This document shows, in pieces, positions 1 to 6,526 of a DNA stretch of 64,000 nt; position 1 is the stretch's first letter; every line of letters starts with the position of its first letter. The position numbers were made by a program, and so were the translations under genes. The stretch is from Paratractidigestivibacter faecalis. Lineage in GTDB: Bacteria; Actinomycetota; Coriobacteriia; Coriobacteriales; Atopobiaceae. The notes below the pieces were generated by a model that saw nothing but the letters and a program-made list of their open reading frames with translations, made no database searches and was not told where the DNA came from. Where the stretch lies: assembly GCF_003416765.1 (NCBI RefSeq), contig NZ_QSNG01000001.1, positions 584,742-648,741 of the forward strand, given 5' to 3'.

Positions 1-133
1 GCCCCTCGATGGGGGAGGGCCCGTCGGCGGCGGGCACGACCTCGCCGATGGCGTCTGTCCCGTCGGTGAAGATGATGGACCTGCGGGCAGACGGCTGGTC
101 GGCCCCGGCGATGGCGCTGCTCTGATCTGACAT
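1..133 (-). CDS. Unidentified protein, N-terminal fragment
   Basis: The first 44 codons of a leftward gene that runs off the window edge. It starts with ATG at 133, preceded by a good ribosome binding site (GGAGG, five bases upstream on the minus strand). The visible product begins MSDQSSAIAGADQPSARR and continues through SIIFTDGTDAIGEV. It is Ser/Ala/Pro-rich, shows no signal peptide or membrane segment, and carries no motif I recognise. It is divergent from the DegV gene at 685. The start is well supported; the function is unknown. Confidence 0.55.
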   Translation of the reverse strand, partial: MSDQSSAIAGADQPSARRSIIFTDGTDAIGEVVPAADGPSPIEG

Positions 134-684
134 GGGTGCCTCCAGGCTCGCGGCGGTTGCTTATGGCGTGATTGGTGCGGCGAGAAGTGCGGCCGGGACG
201 CGGCCGGACTCGCGCGTACCCACACTTTATGCCCCAGGAGGGGCGCCGGTAATCAGACGCGTGTGCTTCTGGCCTGCCGGCAAGAACGTCGAGGTCACGG
301 TCAAGACCCCCGTGCCCGGCACCGACGGACACCTGGAACACAGACTGCTGGTACAAGCTGAGCAGCTCTGCGGCCGCCACGGACGGTTGGTCGCAGTTTG
401 CGCCAACTGGGAAAACGAGGCCAAAATTGCCCGGGCTACTCGGAAGTTCGCAACAAGACGCAAACGTAGCCGCAATGCTCGGATTTTTTCGCCCCAGGGA
501 CCCATGTCTTGGGCGTGGCTGATGGGCTAAGCGTGGAGAAGGACCCTTCGGCCAACTCGGGCTTGTTTTGAACCGCTCGTGCCGCATACAATTGCTCCGC
601 TTTGTCTAGCTGCGGAAACGCTGGCTATCAGATTTAAACTACAGTCAACAAAACCGACCTAACGTCAAAACTGGAGGTCATACA
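134..684. other. 551-base gap without a convincing gene
   Basis: The spacer lies between the divergent start at 133 and the degV-type gene at 685. It is visibly richer in A+T than the flanking genes, especially 400-660. Reading frames of 132 (plus) and 92 (minus) codons cross it, but neither has a ribosome binding site, recognisable motifs or the G/C third-position bias of real genes here. Short inverted repeats such as GCCCC/GGGGC (231-244) are present. It may hold two divergent promoters or a small RNA; none can be assigned firmly. Confidence 0.4.
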
Positions 685-1542
685 GTGAGCGACATCGTCA
701 TCGTTGCAGAGACCGGCTCCGACATTCCCGCTTCCGAGGCGGCCGAGCTGGGCATCGAGCTCGTCCCCATGCACGTCTCCATTGGCGACGCCACCATCGA
801 CGACGGCACCCTTGACCCGGCCGAGATGCTGGAGCAGTGCCGCCAGCTGGGCGTCCTTCCGCGCACGAGCGGCTGCATGCCCATCGACTTCCAGCGCGTC
901 TTCGACCGCATTCACGAGCGGTGCCCCGAGGCCAAGATCCTCTACATTGCCTACTCCGCGGTTACCACCTGCTCCTACGAGTCCGCCCGCACCGCCGCCG
1001 AGGGTCGCGAATACGTCTACAGCTTTGACACCACGCACGTGACCATCGGCCAGGGCTTCGTGGTGCGCGAGACCGCCCTCTACCTGCGCGAGCACCCCGA
1101 GGTCTCTATTGAGGAGCTCATGGCCTGGTCGGAGGACCTGGCCGGTCGCATGCGCATGGGCTTCATCCCCGGCGACCTTGGCTACCTGCGCGCGGGCGGC
1201 CGCCTCTCCAACGCCGCCTTCCTGGGCGCCACGCTGCTGCGCATCAAGCCCATCATCGAGCTCATCGACGGCAAGCTCACCGCCACCAAGAAGCTCCGCG
1301 GCAAGATGGAGACCTGCGCCCTGGGCCTCATGGACCACATGGCCCTGCAGGGTGACTACGACACGTCCGTGATCTACTTCGTGCGCTCCAGCGGCCTTCC
1401 GCTCTCCGTCCAGCAGGCCGCCGAGAAGCACGCCCGCGAGCTCGGCTTTGAGTCCTTCCGCTGGTACGACACGCAGGACGTCATCACGTCCCACTGCGGC
1501 CCCGGCTCCTTCGCCGTGGCCTTCCCCGGCATTAGGAAGTAG
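685..1542 (+). CDS. DegV family fatty-acid-binding protein (FakB-type)
   Basis: A 285-residue cytosolic protein of the DegV family. Members bind one fatty acid and present it to the kinase FakA, which makes acyl phosphate for phospholipid synthesis. The family pattern is clear: N-terminal IVAETGSDIP, then GDATIDDGTL, a central RTSGCMP block and SYPD-like spacing, and a C-terminal HCGPGSFAVAF glycine/His signature. The GTG start at 685 follows GGAGG by seven bases. A FakA-like DAK2 protein is at 35928 and PlsX at 42497, so the partners of this pathway are in the same window although not in one operon. It ends at a palindrome shared with the convergent dipeptidase gene. Which lipid it binds cannot be told from the sequence. 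Confidence 0.88.
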   Translation: MSDIVIVAETGSDIPASEAAELGIELVPMHVSIGDATIDDGTLDPAEMLEQCRQLGVLPRTSGCMPIDFQRVFDRIHERCPEAKILYIAYSAVTTCSYESARTAAEGREYVYSFDTTHVTIGQGFVVRETALYLREHPEVSIEELMAWSEDLAGRMRMGFIPGDLGYLRAGGRLSNAAFLGATLLRIKPIIELIDGKLTATKKLRGKMETCALGLMDHMALQGDYDTSVIYFVRSSGLPLSVQQAAEKHARELGFESFRWYDTQDVITSHCGPGSFAVAFPGIRK

Positions 1543-1568
1543 CCTTCCGCCCGCACGGGCTTCTCGCT

Positions 1569-1626
1569 GTTTGCATGTGTTTGTGGACGCTCGGCACGCG
1601 CTGGGCGTCCATTTTTACATGCAAAC
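1569..1626. repeat. Palindrome D, copy 1, between convergent genes
   Basis: Nested inverted repeat: an outer 10-bp stem GTTTGCATGT/ACATGCAAAC encloses an inner stem TGGACGC/GCGTCCA. It is followed directly by GGCGAGAAG (1627-1635). A second member lies at 63671-63728, also between convergent genes. It probably serves as a bidirectional terminator for the DegV and dipeptidase genes; there is only a short T tract (ATTTTTAC). Confidence 0.75.
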
Positions 1627-1648
1627 GGCGAGAAGCACTCCCGCGCAC

Positions 1649-2728
1649 CTAGGCGGGCAGCTCCATGCGCTCGAAGAAGGCGAGGGCGTTGCCGTAGCAG
1701 AGCTTGCGCGTGAGGGTCTCGCCAAAGTTGGCCAGGAGCGCCTGCTGGAAGGCGGGCATCGCGGCCGCGTCGGACAGGCAGTCCGGCACGCTCGCGCCGT
1801 CGAGGTCTCCGCCCAGGGCCACCACGTCCTCGCCGTCGAGGTCGAGCCAGTGCTCGATATGGGTCATGATCTGGGCAGGCGTCACCGCGCGCCCGGCCTC
1901 GCCCCGGGCGCCGTCAACCAGGAATCTCGTGCAGTAGTTGAGTCCCACCACGCCGCCAGCGTCGCGGATGCAGCGGAACTGGTCGTCTGTGAGGTTGCGA
2001 AGGTGGCCACAGACGGCGCGCGAGTTGGAGTGGCTCGCCACAAAGGGACGCCTGGCACGGGCGGCCACGTCGGCAAAGCACTCGTCGTTGAGGTGCGAGA
2101 CGTCCATCACCACGCCGCAGCGCTCCATCTCGGCCAGCGCCGCCGCGCCTGTGGCAGAGAGCCCCTCGTGCGTGTCGTGCCCGCTGGCCAAGGGGCCGGC
2201 CGCGTTCCAGCTGAGGGACGCCATGAGGAGCCCCTGGCGAGCCAGCCGCTCAACGAGGCCCAGGTCAGCGGCAAAGAGCCGAGCATTCTCTATGGTGCGC
2301 ACCGCCACCAGGCGCGCGGCCTTCTCGCCAGCCGGCGCGCCCTCGAGCAGCGGGCGGATCTGGCTCGCGCGGGTGACGGCAACGGCGCCCAGCTCGGCGC
2401 AGGCGGCCACCTGGTCGGCCAGGTAGGCGCTCACGTGGGCCTCAAACGCCACGGCCTCCTCGGGCGAGAGCTCGTCCGGCACAAAGCAGGCAAAGCACTG
2501 CGCCCACGGCGTGGCCCCGACCTTCTCCACCGAGATTGCCCCGTGGTTGCGGGCGAGCTGACGGCAGCCGGCGGGGTCGGCCTCGTCTCCCGGGCCATAG
2601 AAGTGCATGCCGGCGGCCTTCCTGAGGCTGCCGGAAGGGGTCTGCCAGCTCAGGCGGTCTGCGGTGTCGCAGTGCAGGTCAAAGACGGGGATGGGCTGGG
2701 CCGCGGGTGCCGGGCTGGCTGCGTTCAT
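1649..2728 (-). CDS. Membrane-dipeptidase family (peptidase M19) zinc dipeptidase
   Basis: A 359-residue metallopeptidase of the renal dipeptidase (M19) family, which hydrolyses dipeptides including some with a D-residue. Visible metal and active-site motifs are FDLHCDT near the N terminus (HxD), GVVMDVSHLND, then FVASHSNSRAV (second His pair) and LGGDLDG near the C terminus. I chose the ATG at 2728 because AGAGGAG lies five bases upstream; an upstream in-frame ATG at 2770 lacks a site and adds 14 unlikely residues. The Ala/Pro-rich N terminus (NAASPAPAAQP) is not a classical signal peptide, so a cytosolic location is likely. It is a single gene convergent with degV and divergent from the oxidoreductase at 2834. 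Substrate unknown. Confidence 0.85.
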   Translation of the reverse strand: MNAASPAPAAQPIPVFDLHCDTADRLSWQTPSGSLRKAAGMHFYGPGDEADPAGCRQLARNHGAISVEKVGATPWAQCFACFVPDELSPEEAVAFEAHVSAYLADQVAACAELGAVAVTRASQIRPLLEGAPAGEKAARLVAVRTIENARLFAADLGLVERLARQGLLMASLSWNAAGPLASGHDTHEGLSATGAAALAEMERCGVVMDVSHLNDECFADVAARARRPFVASHSNSRAVCGHLRNLTDDQFRCIRDAGGVVGLNYCTRFLVDGARGEAGRAVTPAQIMTHIEHWLDLDGEDVVALGGDLDGASVPDCLSDAAAMPAFQQALLANFGETLTRKLCYGNALAFFERMELPA

Positions 2729-2833
2729 GTGGGCTCCTCTGACGCGTGTGATGAGTGCGTGTTGCTCCATTCAAGCCTAATTTGCCATGGCAGAATGAGT
2801 TGACTTGCTCTTTTAACAGGAGGGGAGAAGACC

Positions 2834-3907
2834 ATGCCCGAGTCCGAACGCCCGCTTGACTCCGCCGGCTTTGCCAAGGCCGCCTACGAGGCCGCCATCG
2901 GCAGGGAGTTTCCGACCGACGTCTTTTGCGCGCCCCAGCTCAGGTGGGCCGTCATCGGCTGTGGGGTCATCGCCAACCAGATGGCGGACTCCCTGGCGCT
3001 TGCCGGCCGCCGCATAGAGGGCGTGGCCAACCGCCACGCGGAGAAGGCCCGGGCCTTTGCCGCCGCCCACGACGTGCCCCGCGTCTACCAGACCTTCGAG
3101 GAGCTCTACGCGGACCCCGACATCGATGCCATCTACATCACCACGCCGCACAACACCCACATCGGGTTTCTCCGCGGCGCCCTCGCGGCCGGCAAGCACG
3201 TGCTGTGCGAGAAGTCCATCACGCTCAACTCCGAGGAGCTCGACGAGGCCCGCGAGCTTGCCCGTGCCAACCACGTGGTGCTCATGGACGCCACCACGAT
3301 CCTGCACATGCCGCTCTACCAGGAGCTCCTTTCCCGCGCGCGCACGGGCGAGTTCGGGCGCATGAACCTGGCGCAGCTCAACTTTGGCAGCTACAAGCCC
3401 TACGACCCAGCCACGCGCTTCTACAACCCCAACCTCGCCGGCGGCGCCATGCTGGACATCGGCGTCTACGCGCTCAGCCTGGCCCGCCTCTTCATGGACC
3501 AGGCGCCCGACGAGGTGGTGAGCCTGGCCAACCGCTGCGAGACGGGCGTGGACGTCACGAGCGGCATCGTGGCCAGAAACCCGCAGGGCCAGATGGCCGT
3601 GCTCTCGCTTTCCCTCCACTCCAAGCAGCCCAAGCGCGCCGTGCTCTCCTTTGACCGCTGCTACGTGGAGGTCATGGAGTACCCGCGCGCCGACCGCGCC
3701 GTCATCACCTGGACCGAGGACGGTCGCCGCGAGGAGGTGCGCGCGGGCGAGGAGGCCTACGCGCTCTGCTACGAGATGGCCGACCTCGAACGCGCCGCCG
3801 CCGGCGACGAGGCGGCCGCCGGCCTCATAGACGTGGCTTCGGACGTGATGGACCTCATGACCCGCCTGCGCCGCGAGTGGGGCGTCACCTACCCGGAGGA
3901 GCTCTAG
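2834..3907 (+). CDS. Gfo/Idh/MocA family NAD(P)-dependent oxidoreductase
   Basis: A 357-residue dehydrogenase. The Rossmann nucleotide site is WAVIGCGVIANQMADSL around residue 38, preceded by an unusual 35-residue N-terminal extension. The family Glu-Lys pair appears as HVLCEKSI; Ser replaces the usual Pro of EKP. A C-terminal Gfo/Idh sheet domain (GGAMLDIGVYALSLA) resembles dihydrodiol or sugar dehydrogenase-like members. A strong ribosome binding site (AGGAGGGG) precedes the ATG. Members oxidise sugars, inositols or related polyols; the substrate cannot be inferred here. The next gene at 3970 has its own promoter-like sequence. Confidence 0.85.
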   Translation: MPESERPLDSAGFAKAAYEAAIGREFPTDVFCAPQLRWAVIGCGVIANQMADSLALAGRRIEGVANRHAEKARAFAAAHDVPRVYQTFEELYADPDIDAIYITTPHNTHIGFLRGALAAGKHVLCEKSITLNSEELDEARELARANHVVLMDATTILHMPLYQELLSRARTGEFGRMNLAQLNFGSYKPYDPATRFYNPNLAGGAMLDIGVYALSLARLFMDQAPDEVVSLANRCETGVDVTSGIVARNPQGQMAVLSLSLHSKQPKRAVLSFDRCYVEVMEYPRADRAVITWTEDGRREEVRAGEEAYALCYEMADLERAAAGDEAAAGLIDVASDVMDLMTRLRREWGVTYPEEL

Positions 3908-3929
3908 GGCCGGGCAGGCCTTCCGGCTC

Positions 3930-3935
3930 TATAAT
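3930..3935 (+). promoter_or_regulatory. Consensus -10 box ahead of the flavin reductase gene
   Basis: A perfect TATAAT lies 34 bases before the start at 3970. The sequence 17 bases further upstream (around TAGGGC) is a poor -35, so the promoter call rests on the -10 alone. Confidence 0.4.
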
Positions 3936-3969
3936 GCTCTGGCCCCATCACGCAGACCAAGGAGGGCGC

Positions 3970-4482
3970 ATGCCTCTGAAGGAAGTGGACGTCAAGTCCC
4001 TGAACATAAATCCCTTTACCGCCATCGGTGACGACTGGATGCTGGTTACTGCCGGTGACCAGGACTCCCACAACACCATGACCGCCAGCTGGGGCGGCCT
4101 GGGTGAGCTCTGGGGAGCCCCGGTGGCCACCTGCTACATCCGCCAGAGCCGCTACACCAAGGAGTTCGTGGACGCCAGCCAGACGTTCACGCTGAGCTTC
4201 CTGGACCCGGCAAGGTATCGCCGCGAGCTGGGCTACCTGGGTCGCGTCTCCGGCCGTGACGAGGACAAGATTGCCGCCTGCGGCCTCACGCCGGTTGCCG
4301 TGGACGGCACCACCACGTTTGCCGAGGCGGGCCTCACCCTGGTCTGCCGCAAGGCCTACGCCACCTACCTGGGCCCGGAGGGCTTTGTGCCCGGCGTGGT
4401 GGACCAAGAGCGGTGGTACGCCGACGGGGACTACCACACCATGTACGTCGCATACATCGAGCACGCCTACGTGGCGCAGTAG
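3970..4482 (+). CDS. Flavin reductase domain (FMN-binding) protein
   Basis: A 170-residue member of the flavin reductase-like FMN-binding family. The fold signature is NPFTAIGDDWMLVTAGD, then NTMTASWGGLGELWGAPV, YIRQSRYTKEF and TFTLSFLD. These bind FMN and reduce free flavin or act as small FMN reductases. AAGGAGGG sits three bases before the ATG at 3970; longer frames upstream have no site. It is followed 18 bases later by the D-Ala-D-X ligase, probably co-transcribed with it. Physiological electron acceptor unknown. Confidence 0.85.
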   Translation: MPLKEVDVKSLNINPFTAIGDDWMLVTAGDQDSHNTMTASWGGLGELWGAPVATCYIRQSRYTKEFVDASQTFTLSFLDPARYRRELGYLGRVSGRDEDKIAACGLTPVAVDGTTTFAEAGLTLVCRKAYATYLGPEGFVPGVVDQERWYADGDYHTMYVAYIEHAYVAQ

Positions 4483-4500
4483 GGAAGGGCAAGAGTCATC

Positions 4501-5553
4501 ATGAAAAAGGTCGCAATCATCTTCGGCGGCATCTCCACCGAGCACGACATCTCCTGCAAGTCTGCCGACAACGTCATCAAGGCGCTCGACGGTCGCTATG
4601 AGCTGGTGCTCATTGGCATCACGCGCGAGGGCGAGTGGCTCCACTACGCCGGCGACGCGGCCGACGTCACCGGCGCGTGGGAGACTCACGACGTGACGCC
4701 GGTGGCGCTGGTGCCCGGCTGTGGCAGGACGCCCGGCGGGCTCTTCTCGCTGCGTGACGGCTGCCTGGAGCGCCTTGACGTCGACGTTGCCCTGCCGGTC
4801 ATGCACGGCCAGGGCGGCGAGGACGGAACGCTTCAGGGCACGCTGGAGACCTGCGGCATCCCGTACGTGGGCTGCGGCGTGCTGGCCAGCGCCGTCTGCA
4901 TGGACAAGGACGCAAGCCACCGCCTGGCCGCCGCGGCCGGCGTGCGCTCGCCCAAGTGCGAGGTCCTCTACCGCGGCGCCTCCGAGGCCGAGGGGCAGGC
5001 CGCCGTTGAGGCCTGCGGCGGCTTCCCCGTCTTTGTGAAGCCTGCGCGCGGCGGCTCCTCCATCGGTGTCTCCAAGGCCTCTGACCAGGCGAGCTTCCGC
5101 GAGGCGCTCGACGCTGCGTTTGCCCTTGACCCCAAGGTGGCCGTCGAGGAGGCCATCGTGGGCGACGAGGTGGGCTGCGCCATCGTCGGCGACGCCGTCA
5201 ACGGCCTGCGTATGGGCGAGGTCGACCAGATCAAGGTCCTGGGAGACGGCTTCTTCCGCATCCACCTGGAGAAGAACCCCGGTCAGAACACGGAGCTGCG
5301 CTGCCCGTCCGACCTTAACGGCGCGGTCCTGGCAAAGGTGCGCAACGCGGCCCGGCGCGTGTACGAGGCGCTCGGCTGCGAGGGCTTCGCCCGCGTTGAC
5401 CTGTTCGTCACCCCCGAGCACGAGGTGGTCTTCAACGAGGTCAACTCCACGCCGGGCCTCACGTACTACAGCCGCTTCCCTCAGATGATGCGCGTCGCCG
5501 GCCACGAGCTGGGCGACGTCCTCGAGGAGCTCATCGAGGCCAAGTTGGCGTAG
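4501..5553 (+). CDS. ddl: D-alanine--D-alanine (or D-Ala-D-X) ligase, Van-like
   Basis: A 350-residue ATP-grasp ligase joining D-Ala to a second D-residue for peptidoglycan precursors. Motifs seen: IIFGGISTEHDIS at the N terminus, MHGQGGEDGTLQG, GIPYVGCGVLASAVCMDK, PVFVKPARGGSS (ATP grasp), GEVDQIKV and NEVNSTPGLTYYSRFPQMM. Unusually, the specificity loop reads FFRIHLEKNPGQN. This matches the FRIHQE form of VanA-type ligases as I recall them, not the YDYEAKY form of housekeeping Ddl. No vanH, vanX or vanRS gene is adjacent, so it may simply be the lineage's normal ligase. Start ATG at 4501; weak upstream site GGGAAGGG. It is followed by a degenerate hairpin CTTCT/AGAAG (5570-5584). Confidence 0.85.
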   Translation: MKKVAIIFGGISTEHDISCKSADNVIKALDGRYELVLIGITREGEWLHYAGDAADVTGAWETHDVTPVALVPGCGRTPGGLFSLRDGCLERLDVDVALPVMHGQGGEDGTLQGTLETCGIPYVGCGVLASAVCMDKDASHRLAAAAGVRSPKCEVLYRGASEAEGQAAVEACGGFPVFVKPARGGSSIGVSKASDQASFREALDAAFALDPKVAVEEAIVGDEVGCAIVGDAVNGLRMGEVDQIKVLGDGFFRIHLEKNPGQNTELRCPSDLNGAVLAKVRNAARRVYEALGCEGFARVDLFVTPEHEVVFNEVNSTPGLTYYSRFPQMMRVAGHELGDVLEELIEAKLA

Positions 5554-5606
5554 GGAGCAGGAACGCTCTTCTTGCCGAGAAGGGCGCCCTGGCTCACTAT
5601 CCAACG

Positions 5607-5634
5607 GTGACCACAATCTCTATAATGTAGTCAC
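5607..5634 (+). promoter_or_regulatory. Promoter and operator of the toxin-antitoxin pair
   Basis: TATAAT at 5621-5626 is flanked by an inverted repeat GTGACCACA (5607-5615) and TGTAGTCAC (5626-5634), one mismatch. Placement over the -10 is typical for autorepression by a Phd-type antitoxin or its complex. The -35 is weak. Confidence 0.55.
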
Positions 5635-5657
5635 AAACGCGAGGATTGGGGGTTTCG

Positions 5658-5960
5658 ATGGATACCACGGCTACGCTGGAGCCCGTTGGGGTCAGGGAGG
5701 CAAAGGCCAGGTTCAGCTCGCTCACCGAGGCGGTGAACGAGCTGGGTGCGCCACTCACGGTGCTCAAGAACAACAGGCCATGGGTGGTCATCCAGCCGGC
5801 CGACGCCGGTGCTGCGGAGAGGCGCCGCAAGCTCGAGGCCTTCCGCGCCCTCACGGCGTCCATTGAGGCCGAGAAGCCCGCGGGGGTTGGCGCTGCCTGG
5901 GGGAGCATCGAGCGTGACCGGGAGCTGCTTGGCGAGGAGCGGGTGAGGCGCTTTGGCTGA
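5658..5960 (+). CDS. Type II antitoxin, Phd/YefM family
   Basis: A 100-residue antitoxin. The N-terminal Phd/YefM DNA-binding fold is visible as VGVREAKARFSSLTEAV followed by PLTVLKNNRPWVVIQPA. The charged C-terminal half (RRRKLEAFRALTASIEAEK) should wrap and neutralise the toxin. ATG at 5658 is preferred; a TTG at 5646 would add MGVS. The end overlaps the start of the PIN toxin by eight bases, the usual translational coupling. The palindrome over its promoter is the likely autoregulatory site. Confidence 0.85.
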   Translation: MDTTATLEPVGVREAKARFSSLTEAVNELGAPLTVLKNNRPWVVIQPADAGAAERRRKLEAFRALTASIEAEKPAGVGAAWGSIERDRELLGEERVRRFG

Positions 5961-6375
5961 GGTCGTCCTGGACACTAACGTTCTTCTCGACTACTTGGAT
6001 GCCAGTCGCCCGGAGCACCGTGCCGCCGTCGACGTCATCTACGAGCTTCTCGACGACGCCGAGCTGGAGCCGGTGGTGACGGCCGGGTGCCTCAAGGACG
6101 TCTACTACATCTTGTGCCGGAGGTATCGCAACGAGGCCGTGGTGCGGCAGCGGCTCGATGACTTCCGGCAGATCGTGCGTGTCCTGCCCCTGGACGCCGC
6201 GGTGCTGGACGCCGCCTTTGCGAGCGACGAGCCAGACCTTGAGGACGCCCTCGTCCGCGCCTCGGCCGAGCTCGTGGGGGCCCGCGCCATCGTCACGCGC
6301 GACGTTGCCGCGTACTCGCGCTCGAGCGTTCCCGCCATGGCGCCACGCGCGTTTCTCGCCACGCTGGAGGGGTGA
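5953..6375 (+). CDS. PIN domain ribonuclease toxin
   Basis: A 140-residue PIN nuclease, VapC-like. Acidic metal-binding residues are seen in VVLDTNVLLDYLD at the N terminus, DVYYILCRR in the middle, and DEPDLEDALV and IVTRDVAAYSRS in the C-terminal half. Such toxins cut RNA when freed from antitoxin. The start is TTG at 5953, overlapping the antitoxin stop; no better in-frame start exists. It is convergent with tex, with a 14-bp-stem palindrome between them. Its RNA target is unknown. Confidence 0.85.
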   Translation: MAEVVLDTNVLLDYLDASRPEHRAAVDVIYELLDDAELEPVVTAGCLKDVYYILCRRYRNEAVVRQRLDDFRQIVRVLPLDAAVLDAAFASDEPDLEDALVRASAELVGARAIVTRDVAAYSRSSVPAMAPRAFLATLEG

Positions 6376-6410
6376 GTGGCGGCCCGCGGGCAAGCGCTGC
6401 CAGCAAAATA

Positions 6411-6488
6411 GCGTGTCACAACTTTTGATGCAAAGCGCTTTACCGGCGCGGAGCCACCAAGTTGTGACACGCCCTTCTCGCCGAGAAG
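6411..6488. repeat. Long-stem palindrome plus motif palindrome, convergent spacer
   Basis: GCGTGTCACAACTT (6411-6424) pairs perfectly with AAGTTGTGACACGC (6459-6472) around a 34-base loop. It is followed at once by the 15-base palindrome CTTCTCGCCGAGAAG (6474-6488). It separates the PIN toxin from tex and may terminate both. Only one copy was noticed in the window. Confidence 0.65.
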
Positions 6489-6526
6489 AGCGTGGCGACC
6501 GGAAGGCGCTCCGGCCGCCACGCACG

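Noticed and set aside
132-530. 132-codon frame in the first spacer
   Set aside because: No ribosome binding site, no motif, codon bias unlike the neighbours; it begins at the start codon of the divergent gene.
4501-5553. Acquired vancomycin-resistance operon
   Set aside because: Only a Van-like ligase is seen; no vanH, vanX, vanY or two-component genes adjoin it. The dehydrogenase at 20049 is 15 kb away and not specific.
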